DNA of 33,216 nt. Source: an uncultured Candidatus Saccharibacteria bacterium. Its GTDB lineage: Bacteria; Patescibacteriota; Saccharimonadia; Saccharimonadales; Saccharimonadaceae. This document shows, one piece after another, positions 1 through 6,839 of this stretch. Below the pieces are notes generated by a model. That model was not told where the DNA came from. It saw only the letters and a list, made by a program, of their open reading frames with translations, and did not search any database. Where the stretch lies: the NCBI GenBank assembly GCA_938017675.1, contig CALIJB010000002.1:1-33216 (forward strand). Direction: 5' to 3'. The translations under genes were made by a program, and so were the position numbers. Each line of letters starts with the position of its first letter. The stretch's first letter is position 1.

Positions 1-341
1 GTCGGCCATTCGCTTTTCATATCAATTCGCACGAAAGTTTGTGATTTATCATCGCGCAGCAAAATATTGTAGCGCGGCATATAACGCTTGATCATCTCGC
101 TCTCTAGGAATAGCGCGTCAATCTCGCTCTCGGTTTCAATCCAGTCAGTGTCATAGATTTCGGCGACTAGCGCCCGAGTTTTGGCGTCAAAATCTTTGCT
201 GCTCTGAAAATACTGGCGCACGCGGTTTTTCAACACTGCTGCTTTGCCGATATAGATGATCTCGCCGCTCGCCGACTTATGAAAATAAACACCTGGGCTG
301 CGCGGTAGAGTTTTGAGCTTTTGCTGTAGTTGTTTATTCAC
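1..341 (-). CDS. uvrC: UvrC excinuclease subunit, N-terminal part (runs off the window)
   Basis: UvrC makes the two incisions around a lesion in UvrABC nucleotide excision repair. About 113 N-terminal residues are present, holding the GIY-YIG nuclease domain: the opening LPRSPGVYFHK, then GEIIYIGKA, then NRVRQYF and the segment TDWIETESEIDALFLESEMI typical of UvrC. The rest of the gene lies beyond base 1. I chose the GTG at 341 because an in-frame TAA lies a short way upstream, no ATG is available, and the family N-terminus begins here. No Shine-Dalgarno is visible; instead a TATAAT lies 7 bases upstream, so the mRNA is probably leaderless. The only gap between it and the hydrolase remnant is about 70 bases. 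Confidence 0.93.
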   Translation of the reverse strand, partial: MNKQLQQKLKTLPRSPGVYFHKSASGEIIYIGKAAVLKNRVRQYFQSSKDFDAKTRALVAEIYDTDWIETESEIDALFLESEMIKRYMPRYNILLRDDKSQTFVRIDMKSEWP

Positions 342-348
342 AAGTACT

Positions 349-354
349 ATTATA
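349..354 (-). promoter_or_regulatory. -10 box of uvrC (leaderless type)
   Basis: TATAAT on the minus strand, 7 bases before the GTG start at 341. Transcription would begin at or next to the start codon. No convincing -35 is seen. Confidence 0.55.
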
Positions 355-409
355 TCTTATATCAAGCAACTAGGCTGCTGATTATGTCAGCCAACCTCTT
401 CTTCTATAG

Positions 410-889
410 TCATTTTCTATTACGTAATATTGTCTCAAACAACTCAGGAAAAGTATCGTCGGCCATACCGCCACGAAGCGGCTCGTCATATGGAGCTTCG
501 GGATTAAACTTATCGACAAAAGCCGGCGCAACGAGATAGACGTCGCCTGCACAAATTTGCGGGTTCTCGCTCATCCATTGAATCAAAAAGCCCCCACCAC
601 AACTATGACCAACCAATATGGTTTCTGAATTTACATCATATTTTTCAAAAGTCTGTCGCCACAACGAGTAATCTAGTCGCCACGATTCAGGCATCTCGGG
701 CGTCTGAGTGTCAATACCGCAAATTAGCAGATGCTGTTGTAGCCATGGAATCCAAATTGAATTACTGGCGCTTGGCAAATTTGGATATTCACTCCACCCA
801 AGCGGCGAAAACAAGCACCTCGCTCCCCTCTCGCAACGGCAAGCCTGCCAATTGGTCGTCGACGCCGGCTTAAAAATTTTGAGTACCAA
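410..889 (-). pseudogene. Truncated RBBP9/YdeN-like alpha/beta hydrolase remnant
   Basis: The open frame contains the central part of a small serine hydrolase. It has GWSEYPNLPSASNSIWIPWL (like the family's HG...W.PWL segment), then the nucleophile elbow VGHSCGG, then VYLVAPAF. The upstream part in this frame (roughly the first 30 residues) looks nothing like the expected beta-strand plus HG motif. The frame ends soon after VAPAF, at TGA, so the part that should carry the catalytic Asp and His is missing, and only about 70 bases separate it from uvrC. The family is usually 180-200 residues. No ATG, RBS or promoter is evident; the frame opens with TTG. I read this as a decayed gene. A live, shortened protein is possible but would lack two thirds of its catalytic triad. 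Confidence 0.5.
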
Positions 890-938
890 CTTTCCAGGCA
901 GAGAATCGGAATAAACAAGGAAGTACTTCAGCTACCTA

Positions 939-1652
939 TCAACGGCGTAAATATTCTTCTAAAAACTCGCTCCACTCCAGCGCATTCTTCTCGCGGAAAT
1001 AATGGCGCAAGAAATCAACCATAATTTGCTGGCGGTTTTCTGCCTCGGCTCGTCCCTGCTCCGTCAGCATCAAGCCTTTCAGTTTCAGCAGCTTTTCAAA
1101 GAAATGATTGATGAAGCCGTCGGTATCATGCGTATTACCGTCAGCATTATACTCATGCGCCGCCAGATTAACATTCGGCCAAACCGCGGGATCAAAAATC
1201 CGTCCGCCGTGATGGCAAGCATAGACCAACGCCCGCTCAATCCCAACTGCACCGATAGCATCGCACATATCAGCGTCAGATACCAACTGCCCTGCCAGAC
1301 GCTGCGGCTGCTTGCCGTTCAGTCGTTTGCTATAACCAATCGCCGCAACATTTTCCAGCACCGCCCGGCTTAAGCCGTTGGACACCCCTGCCTGCGCCAT
1401 AATATTTACTGCGTTCGTTAATTTCTCCGCCTGCGCCTTGCCGACTAATTTATAGTCATCTACGTCATGCAGCCAAGCCGTCAACAGCACTTCTTGCAGA
1501 TCTACTGATTCGCTGCATTCGCTAGCAAAACGCTCCGCCAGCAGTGCCACCCGCTCGACATGATCATCGGCGTGACCTGAAGTGTCGCTGCCTAGTAATT
1601 CACGCACTAGCAGTTTAACTTTATTAATTTCAGGAGTTTGCCCATTATTCAT
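939..1652 (-). CDS. HD-domain phosphohydrolase (YedJ/YpgQ-like)
   Basis: A 237-residue soluble protein with a recognisable HD metal-dependent phosphohydrolase pattern: GHADDHVERV (His at about 27-31), LHDVDDYK (H62-D63) and SDADMCDAIGAVG (D126/D128). In the uncharacterised HD family to which YedJ and YpgQ belong, these residues hold divalent metal for phosphate ester hydrolysis. The substrate cannot be told from sequence; nucleotides are common for the family. The ATG at 1652 has no Shine-Dalgarno and a TATAAT 7 bases upstream. It stands alone, between the hydrolase remnant and a divergent plus-strand gene. Confidence 0.85.
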   Translation of the reverse strand: MNNGQTPEINKVKLLVRELLGSDTSGHADDHVERVALLAERFASECSESVDLQEVLLTAWLHDVDDYKLVGKAQAEKLTNAVNIMAQAGVSNGLSRAVLENVAAIGYSKRLNGKQPQRLAGQLVSDADMCDAIGAVGIERALVYACHHGGRIFDPAVWPNVNLAAHEYNADGNTHDTDGFINHFFEKLLKLKGLMLTEQGRAEAENRQQIMVDFLRHYFREKNALEWSEFLEEYLRR

Positions 1653-1659
1653 AACAATT

Positions 1660-1665
1660 ATTATA
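1660..1665 (-). promoter_or_regulatory. -10 box of the HD phosphohydrolase gene (leaderless type)
   Basis: TATAAT on the minus strand, 7 bases before the ATG at 1652. No RBS lies between them. Confidence 0.6.
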
Positions 1666-1746
1666 GCCTACAACTACCGTCTGCACCACTAGATTGAGTT
1701 AACAAATAAACTACCGTAGACATTTCTCCACAATCCATCGGCGTGC

Positions 1747-1758
1747 TACAATTATGTT
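1747..1758 (+). promoter_or_regulatory. -10 region of the 1764 gene
   Basis: Two abutting -10-like hexamers, TACAAT and TATGTT, lie just before the ATG at 1764. Either would give a leader of roughly zero to five bases. Confidence 0.4.
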
Positions 1759-1763
1759 AGCGT

Positions 1764-2135
1764 ATGAAACACTTAAGGCGTGCAGTTATCATATTATCTA
1801 TTCACGGCTCTCTTGAAATTGTTGGCGGGCTGATGGCGCTTTTACCAATCAACAAAACTAAAGACTATATTTTCACAATGCCATTTTTGCGAGATAATTT
1901 GATAATGATTGGTGTCATCGGCATAATTTTTGGATTGCTGAGAATAGCTGCAGCAAATGGTCTGTGGCGAAATTTATTGTGGAGTTGGTGGCTAGCAATG
2001 ATTATGTGCATAATCACCCTTATTCTGATGATTTTTATGATACCCTCAGGAATTGGCGACGGCATACTAGCGGGTTTAGCAACTGTTTGGCTATTAATCG
2101 CCCGATACGGTAAACTTAAAATTATCAACAGGTAA
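1764..2135 (+). CDS. Small four-helix membrane protein, function unknown
   Basis: A 123-residue hydrophobic protein. Four membrane segments can be seen, at about residues 8-27, 46-65, 70-94 and 96-113, with the basic ends KHLRRA and RYGKLKIINR. I recognise no family motif. It has no Shine-Dalgarno; candidate -10 boxes TACAAT (1747-1752) and TATGTT (1753-1758) sit 11 and 5 bases before the ATG, again pointing to a very short or absent leader. The following gene, also a small membrane or secreted protein, has its own promoter, so an operon is not required. Confidence 0.7.
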   Translation: MKHLRRAVIILSIHGSLEIVGGLMALLPINKTKDYIFTMPFLRDNLIMIGVIGIIFGLLRIAAANGLWRNLLWSWWLAMIMCIITLILMIFMIPSGIGDGILAGLATVWLLIARYGKLKIINR

Positions 2136-2144
2136 ACCTCATGC

Positions 2145-2150
2145 TACAAT
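2145..2150 (+). promoter_or_regulatory. Extended -10 box of the 2183 gene
   Basis: TGC-TACAAT on the plus strand. The predicted transcript starts near 2157, leaving a short leader with the strong Shine-Dalgarno AAGGGGG at 2172-2178. Confidence 0.5.
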
Positions 2151-2182
2151 ATCTGTAAGCTTTGTTAAATTAAGGGGGTTTT

Positions 2183-2518
2183 ATGAAAACGCCAAAATTA
2201 CTATTAATCATCGCTGGATCGCTTGCGGTTATTGCAGCAGTATTAATTGCTGTCAGCTGCATACCGCCGTCCGAACCGGAACCAGAATACGTTTGCGTCA
2301 AAAACGGCCAGCCAAGTTCCGGATTCAAAGACACTAAGAAAAATTGCCCGATAACTTCAGAAAGTTTGAAAGCTCATATGGCATGGGAAGAAGGTCCGTT
2401 CGGCAGGGGTAAATATATTATGCGCCAAATCGCCGTCGTATCAATACTTGGCGCGATTGGCTGCGCTGTTGCTTCGCCAATTGTAAAGTCAAAGCAGAAC
2501 AAAAAGTCAGAAAAATAA
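2183..2518 (+). CDS. Small exported or membrane-anchored protein, function unknown
   Basis: A 111-residue protein. Its N-terminus is a signal-like helix (about residues 5-25) ending at VSCIPPSEPEPE; that Cys could be a lipoprotein acceptor, although the box AVSC is not canonical. The middle carries CVKNGQPSSGFKDTKKNC, whose two Cys could form a disulphide outside the cell. A second hydrophobic helix lies at about residues 82-100, before a basic KQNKKSEK tail. The start has an excellent Shine-Dalgarno (AAGGGGG) four bases upstream. No known domain is recognised. Confidence 0.7.
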   Translation: MKTPKLLLIIAGSLAVIAAVLIAVSCIPPSEPEPEYVCVKNGQPSSGFKDTKKNCPITSESLKAHMAWEEGPFGRGKYIMRQIAVVSILGAIGCAVASPIVKSKQNKKSEK

Positions 2519-2613
2519 AACTAACAAACTCATATAATATAATACAACTAACTGAATCTGCCGTCTTTTTGTGCAAGTAAAGTTACAAAGCACAATGTAG
2601 TTTTACGGAAAAT

Positions 2614-2642
2614 TTGACTTTTTGTCCTAATATTGATATAAT
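2614..2642 (+). promoter_or_regulatory. Strong promoter of the structured unit 2649-3059
   Basis: TTGACT (2614-2619) and TATAAT (2637-2642) are separated by exactly 17 bases. The start of transcription is expected at about 2649. It is among the best sigma-70-type promoters in the window. Confidence 0.8.
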
Positions 2643-2727
2643 TTATATTAACTTTTCGCTCAAAGTTACCAAAAGGGCGAAGAAGTCGCTCTTTGCTTTG
2701 AGCACGCTTCGAGAGGAGGTGAAAAAA

Positions 2728-2925
2728 ATGGGAGACCGCGCCATGGCAATTGGATTCCTTGCGGCAGTGCCGATCAGTATCGGCATTGCCGTTGGCGTTA
2801 TTCTCCGCCACATCGGCATGTCCGATGTGGCGTGCTTGGTCATCGGGACGGCTATCGCTGTCCCCGGGGCCGTCATCGTATACATCCTGCTCATGCGCTA
2901 CTTGCGCAAGCAGGACAGTGAGTAG
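2728..2925 (+). CDS. 65-residue two-helix membrane peptide, function unknown
   Basis: The ATG at 2728 follows the near-perfect Shine-Dalgarno GAGGAGGTG at the right distance. The peptide has two membrane helices (about residues 5-29 and 33-57), charged ends (MGDR; RYLRKQDSE) and the turn RHIGMSD. Third codon positions are rich in G and C, unlike the neighbours (compare the 2183 gene), and four strong hairpins lie inside the coding stretch. Either the gene was acquired from a GC-richer source, or the bases are constrained by RNA structure and the reading frame is incidental; long frames also open by chance in other registers here. An upstream ATG at 2614 in the same frame overlaps the promoter and is not a start. 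Confidence 0.5.
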   Translation: MGDRAMAIGFLAAVPISIGIAVGVILRHIGMSDVACLVIGTAIAVPGAVIVYILLMRYLRKQDSE

Positions 2926-3033
2926 GGTTATAGTCCCGCTCGAGAAAATAGCTCGCTGAAAATTGTTCAATTCGGTTCGAGACTCACATTTTAGCGTCTG
3001 CTGGATTGAAATCCAGTTTCCGGCTTGAGCACG

Positions 3034-3059
3034 TTTTCGGCGGGCTATTTTCTTTTTTT
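3034..3059 (+). terminator. 3' arm and T-run ending the structured unit
   Basis: The 3' half of the 19-bp stem (partner 2944-2962) runs straight into seven Ts. It works as a terminator for the plus strand, just before the convergent stop of recR. Confidence 0.6.
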
Positions 3060-3669
3060 ACAAAAACCGCCGCCCTTCCAGCGCGTGCCCGAGGGTAATT
3101 TGATCGGCATACTCTAGATCGACGCCCACAGGAATGCCGCGAGCTAAACGTGAAACTTTGGTAGCTAGGTGCGATTCCTTGATTTGGCGTTGGATGAATA
3201 GCGCCGTTGATTCGCCCTCGACGCTAGCGTTGGTAGCAATAATGACTTCCTCGACGTTATCGTCGCGCAATCGCTGCAATAGCTCAGGTATATGAAGCTG
3301 TTCTGGCCCGACGCCGTCAATCGGCGAAATCGTTCCGCCCAATACGTGATAAGTGCCCTGGAATTGCCCGGTGCGTTCTAACGCCACTATATCTAGCGGT
3401 TCTTCAACAACAGCAACTAGCTGGCGATCGCGTTTCGGATCGCTATACAAGGGCGAGACTTCCTGGTCAGCGTCAATTAGCGCGAAAGTTTTCGGACAAC
3501 TTTTGACCTGCGCGTGCAGCTGCCGCAAAGCATTCGCTAGCGCTTCGGTAGTGCGAGAATCGTTTTTTAGCAAGAAATAAGCGTAGCGCTCAGCCGTCCG
3601 CGGCCCAACGCCTGGCAAATGACCCAACTCCTCAATAACACGCTCAAGCGCGCTTGGCAATAGTGCCAT
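3058..3669 (-). CDS. recR: Recombination mediator RecR, lacking the zinc-finger cysteines
   Basis: RecR works with RecO (and RecF) to load RecA at gaps. The 203-residue length is normal. It has the N-terminal helix-hairpin-helix (LGHLPGVGPRTAERYA, 16-30) and the C-terminal Toprim region (YHVLGGTISPIDGVGPEQL; then VIIATNASVEGESTA; then ARGIPVGVDLEYAD). The usual C4 zinc finger should lie at about 56-80. Here the stretch reads SCPKTFALIDADQEVSPLYSDPKRD and keeps only one Cys (C58). The gene starts 4 bases after ybaB, the standard dnaX-ybaB-recR arrangement although other genes are inserted before ybaB, so translation is probably coupled. Confidence 0.94.
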   Translation of the reverse strand: MALLPSALERVIEELGHLPGVGPRTAERYAYFLLKNDSRTTEALANALRQLHAQVKSCPKTFALIDADQEVSPLYSDPKRDRQLVAVVEEPLDIVALERTGQFQGTYHVLGGTISPIDGVGPEQLHIPELLQRLRDDNVEEVIIATNASVEGESTALFIQRQIKESHLATKVSRLARGIPVGVDLEYADQITLGHALEGRRFL

Positions 3670-3673
3670 TAGT

Positions 3674-3964
3674 TTATAATCCGAGGCTTCCTAGCCCGCC
3701 CATCAGCGGTTTCATCTTTTCGGCAGCAATTTCTTGTGCTTTAGCCATACCGTCGCGGATAGCAATCTCAATCCAGTGTTCAAGCTGGTGGATGTTATCT
3801 AGATCAACGTATTCTGGATTAATTTTAATCGATTTGATCTTGAGCTCGCCAGTGATTTGAACGATAACCGCGCCGTCGCCTGCCTCAACCTCGACGATTT
3901 CTTTGGCTAAAGCTTTCTGCGCTTTGCGCAAATCATTCAACATTTTCATTTGATTCAAGGCCAT
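3674..3964 (-). CDS. ybaB: YbaB/EbfC nucleoid-associated protein
   Basis: A 96-residue protein of the YbaB/EbfC DNA-binding family, which forms small dimers and is nearly always linked with recR. It shows the family pattern: N-terminal helix MALNQMKMLNDLRKAQKALAKE, the central EVEAGDGAVIVQITGELKIKSIKINPEYVD, and a C-terminal helix with AIRDGMAKAQEIAAEKM. The tail MGGLGSLGL is short and Gly-rich, as is usual. A good Shine-Dalgarno (AAGGGGAG) precedes the ATG. The gap to recR is 4 bases. Confidence 0.93.
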   Translation of the reverse strand: MALNQMKMLNDLRKAQKALAKEIVEVEAGDGAVIVQITGELKIKSIKINPEYVDLDNIHQLEHWIEIAIRDGMAKAQEIAAEKMKPLMGGLGSLGL

Positions 3965-4009
3965 TTTGACTCCCCTTCTTCAGAAATTAACTCTACCAAT
4001 TATAACTTA

Positions 4010-5461
4010 TTACGGCAATTTTTTGTAGACATAGAGCCGGTCGCCATTTTGAGCACGAGCGTTAGTTATAATACTCTCTAGCTGCCATTCTTTCGGAATC
4101 TTGCGGCGGGCGGCACGCGTCGCCACCGCTTGGGTTGCTTCGGGATTAAGCTCGGTAGCAACCGTTAAGGATTTATTGTAGTGAGCAGCTAGATTATAAA
4201 TAGGCGCCTCATCCGCATCAGCCAAGAGTGTCATATTTTTTTGACGCTGCAATTGGGCATTAACTAGCAATAGATCACTGTTGTAGGCGCGAACAACAGC
4301 CGGATTGTACGTATACCCGTTAAAATATTGATTAACGCTAATATAAATCAATCCGCTAACTAACACACTCAATGGCAGCAAACCCGCAACGCGAGCATAC
4401 GGATTGCAAGGAAATAGCCGATACCAGTAGCGAATCAAGAAATCAAAGCCAGTAGCAACTGCAATTACCATCAGAACAAATATTACATACTGATTGTTAT
4501 AATTAAGCAAGGCGAGCGGTACCATAACCAAGCTCATCAAGATAGTAACATAGCTACGCGCTGTATAATGCGTGGCTGCCAGGCGGCAAAAACCTAGTAA
4601 AGCAATAGCCGTCAACGGCATAGCATAAGCTGGCCTCAGCAGACCGTCAGCAGCGCTATCGGTAGCAGCAAAACCAAACAAGCTAAGGCTCGAAAGCAGC
4701 GCATTAGTTTTGATATGAGCGAAGTCTGGCGGCAAACCGAGTAGTATTTTACCAATGCCTTTTGGTTCTAATATTAAGGCATAAACTAGCGGCGCCATCG
4801 CAGCTAAGCCGACCAACAGCGCAATAAGTAGTTTTTTCTTGGGTAGCCGCTTGATAATCGCTCGGATATGCGGATGAACCAAAGCCACGATAATTATAAT
4901 TAAGTCCAGGTATACACCCATCGGCAAATAAAGCGCGACGCTCATCAATACGCCGCCAAGCACTTTCCAGAATGTATGAAAATGCTTGCCGCGCGTTACA
5001 TACATGCCCGCAACCATCAGCCATATTGCAACAGCGCTAAAGGTAATACCGGGCGTACCGTCTTGCGCTTGGAATAGAAAATGCGTCGAAGTTGCCAATA
5101 CGATCGTCGAAATGACAGCAACATTAGGCTTGAACCAAGCGCGAATCAACATGAAAATACCTAGCATTGTCAAGGTGCCGAGCGCAATTGACGGCAGTTT
5201 AATCGAAAATTCGCTGACACCAAACACAAAAATTGATAGCCGCTGCAGTAGATAATACGGTAGATTTACCACCATCGACGGCTCAAGAGTTTGGCGCGAC
5301 AACATACTAGCCTGGCTAACAGATTTGATTTCTTGCTCGCGCAAACCGCCAGGAGTATACAATACGCCGATCCATAGCACTGCCACCAAAAGTACGGCGA
5401 TGCAAAAATAACTCAAAATATAGCGATATTTATATAAAGTATAGTCCGCAGGTTTACGCAT
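4010..5461 (-). CDS. Multi-pass GT-C-like membrane protein (PMT/ArnT type glycosyltransferase)
   Basis: A 483-residue membrane protein with about ten to twelve helices. Its pattern matches dolichyl-phosphate-mannose/ArnT-like GT-C glycosyltransferases: first helix (15-37), then a short outside loop with the acidic segment GGLREQEIKSVSQASM where these enzymes place catalytic acids, then VNLPYYLLQRLSIFVFGVSEFSIKLPSIALGT, typical of the family. The C-terminal 80 residues form a soluble outer domain. It probably transfers a sugar from a lipid carrier to an envelope acceptor; the substrate is unknown. I use the ATG at 5461; an earlier in-frame start would lie inside dnaB and encodes non-hydrophobic sequence. 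It begins 28 bases after the dnaB stop, with a TATAAT 10 bases upstream. Confidence 0.75.
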   Translation of the reverse strand: MRKPADYTLYKYRYILSYFCIAVLLVAVLWIGVLYTPGGLREQEIKSVSQASMLSRQTLEPSMVVNLPYYLLQRLSIFVFGVSEFSIKLPSIALGTLTMLGIFMLIRAWFKPNVAVISTIVLATSTHFLFQAQDGTPGITFSAVAIWLMVAGMYVTRGKHFHTFWKVLGGVLMSVALYLPMGVYLDLIIIIVALVHPHIRAIIKRLPKKKLLIALLVGLAAMAPLVYALILEPKGIGKILLGLPPDFAHIKTNALLSSLSLFGFAATDSAADGLLRPAYAMPLTAIALLGFCRLAATHYTARSYVTILMSLVMVPLALLNYNNQYVIFVLMVIAVATGFDFLIRYWYRLFPCNPYARVAGLLPLSVLVSGLIYISVNQYFNGYTYNPAVVRAYNSDLLLVNAQLQRQKNMTLLADADEAPIYNLAAHYNKSLTVATELNPEATQAVATRAARRKIPKEWQLESIITNARAQNGDRLYVYKKLP

Positions 5462-5471
5462 ACTAATTATG

Positions 5472-5477
5472 ATTATA
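5472..5477 (-). promoter_or_regulatory. -10 box before the GT-C-like gene
   Basis: TATAAT on the minus strand, 10 bases before the ATG at 5461, in the dnaB-GT gap. It could give the membrane gene independent expression with a leader of three or four bases. Confidence 0.4.
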
Positions 5478-5489
5478 TCACGCGAGAGA

Positions 5490-6839
5490 TTATTCGTGGC
5501 GCTTATCGAGCGACATGAACCGCAGGCGCTCTGGATGGAAGTATAATTGGACTTTGCCAACCGGGCCATTACGGTGCTTGGCAATGATTAAGTCGGTGAT
5601 ATTGGCGACATCTGGGTTGTCTGGTTCGTAATAGCCAGGGCGATAAATAAACGTAACAATATCAGCATCTTGTTCGATACTTCCCGACTCGCGCAGGTCA
5701 GCTAGCTGCGGGATTGGCGGCGTACGGTTCTCAACTGACCGGCTAAGCTGGCTAAGCGCTATCACTGGTACATTCAACTCGCGAGCGATAACCTTCAAGC
5801 CGCGGCTGATCTCGCTAACTTCTTGGACGCGATTGCCGTTGTAATTACCATTCGCCTGCATCAACTGCAGATAGTCGACGACAATTAACCCGAGCGTTTG
5901 ATTATGCGCGATTCGGCGGGCTTTGGTACGCATACCGAGAACACTGAGTGCTGGCGTGTCATCAATATAAATCGGCGCTTCAGCCATTTCGCCCATAGCT
6001 TCACTAATCTTTGCAAAGTCGTCGTCACTGAGATTGCCAGTACGAATATTCCAGCTGTCAACGCCAGCGGCATCGGCCAGCATACGATCGATCAACTGCT
6101 GCTTACTCATCTCGAGGCTAAAGAATAGCACTGGCAGTTTAGCAATAGTCGCCACATTGTATGCCAAGTTAGTGACAAACGTCGTCTTACCCATAGCTGG
6201 CCGGGCTGCCAATATAAATAGGTCGCTGCGCTGCAAGCCGGCGGTCATATTATCGAGATCTTGGTAGCCGGTGCGGATACCGCGTAGCTGGCCTTTATTG
6301 CGGTGCAACTCCTCGATGCGCGAAAAGCTCTCATCGAGGATAGTCTCGATACTGACTAGGTCTTGCTTAATCGTTTGGTCAGAGACGTTGAATAGCTCAG
6401 CTTCAGCTTTTTCGAGGATTTCTTGGGTTGGCGTTTCTTCGTCGAATCCTAGCTCGCTAATTTCGCCGCTAGCTTTGATCAGGCGCCGGCGGACAGCTTT
6501 CTGAGCAACGATTTCAGCATAGCTAGCAGCGTGAGCGGCTGTAGGTACATAGTTAGTTAGCTCGGTTAAGTACGTCGAGCCGCCAACTGTCTCGAAATTA
6601 TCCGTTTTCTTGAGTTCCTCGGTTAGAGTCAATAGATCGACTGGCTTGTGCTGCTCATATAAGCGCATCATACTTTTAAAAATCAGCTGGTGCCGTTTGT
6701 CGTAAAAATCCTGGGGTTTTACCGTCTCGCTGACATCCGCTAGTACGTCGTCGTCAATCAAAATTGCTCCGAGCAAGCTCATCTCGGCGTCGATACTCTG
6801 CGGCGGTATTTTGGCAGCGACTTCTTTTTGCTTGGCCAT
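5490..6839 (-). CDS. dnaB: Replicative DNA helicase DnaB
   Basis: DnaB is the hexameric 5'-3' helicase of the replication fork. Its 449 residues give the normal domain order: an N-terminal primase-interacting domain (PPQSIDAEMSLLGAILID at 12-29, YVPTAAHAASYAEIV), a linker, then the RecA-like motor with GIRTGYQDLDNMTAGLQ, Walker A AARPAMGKTT (211-220), Walker B LIVVDYLQLM, and the LSRSVENR...DLRESGSIEQDADIV region. No intein or insertion is seen. The start codon overlaps the dnaX stop as TAATG, so translation is probably coupled to dnaX. Confidence 0.97.
   Translation of the reverse strand: MAKQKEVAAKIPPQSIDAEMSLLGAILIDDDVLADVSETVKPQDFYDKRHQLIFKSMMRLYEQHKPVDLLTLTEELKKTDNFETVGGSTYLTELTNYVPTAAHAASYAEIVAQKAVRRRLIKASGEISELGFDEETPTQEILEKAEAELFNVSDQTIKQDLVSIETILDESFSRIEELHRNKGQLRGIRTGYQDLDNMTAGLQRSDLFILAARPAMGKTTFVTNLAYNVATIAKLPVLFFSLEMSKQQLIDRMLADAAGVDSWNIRTGNLSDDDFAKISEAMGEMAEAPIYIDDTPALSVLGMRTKARRIAHNQTLGLIVVDYLQLMQANGNYNGNRVQEVSEISRGLKVIARELNVPVIALSQLSRSVENRTPPIPQLADLRESGSIEQDADIVTFIYRPGYYEPDNPDVANITDLIIAKHRNGPVGKVQLYFHPERLRFMSLDKRHE

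Larger units (their letters stand above)
2649..3059 (+). ncRNA. Candidate structured RNA or dual-function mRNA, about 410 nt
   Basis: Between a strong promoter and a T-run, the transcript can form successive hairpins. They are: 2658-2665 with 2696-2703 (8 bp), enclosing 2675-2680 with 2686-2691; 2762-2774 with 2779-2791 (13 bp, loop CAGT); 2806-2816 with 2822-2832 (11 perfect bp); 2845-2852 with 2857-2864 (8 bp, loop TATC); 2886-2891 and 2894-2898 with 2904-2914 (11 bp with a 2-base bulge); and a closing stem 2944-2962 with 3034-3052 (19 bp, two G-U). The last encloses a branched core with the hairpin 3001-3006/3011-3016. Seven Ts follow at 3053-3059. GC content is clearly above the flanks. 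I find none of the tmRNA, RNase P, 6S or SRP RNA landmarks on either strand. A 65-codon ORF with a perfect RBS lies inside, so protein coding, RNA function or both are possible. Confidence 0.5.

Noticed and set aside
1002..1373. 123-codon plus-strand frame opposite the HD phosphohydrolase
   Set aside because: Shadow frame; the minus strand shows clear HD motifs and a promoter.
2548..2970. 140-codon open frame on the minus strand opposite the structured unit
   Set aside because: It has no RBS or promoter, low-complexity acidic composition and lies antisense to the promoter-terminator unit; the GC-rich hairpins keep several frames open.
2649..3059. tmRNA, RNase P RNA, 6S or SRP RNA as identity of the structured unit
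   Set aside because: On both strands I found no tRNA-like ends, no P4/J conserved RNase P strings, no SRP apical motif and no 6S-like single long bulged hairpin. The GGTTCGAGACTC stretch only resembles a T arm.
4010..5584. Longer form of the GT-C-like protein starting at 5584
   Set aside because: The extra 41 residues overlap dnaB, are non-hydrophobic and would skip the TATAAT and ATG at 5461.
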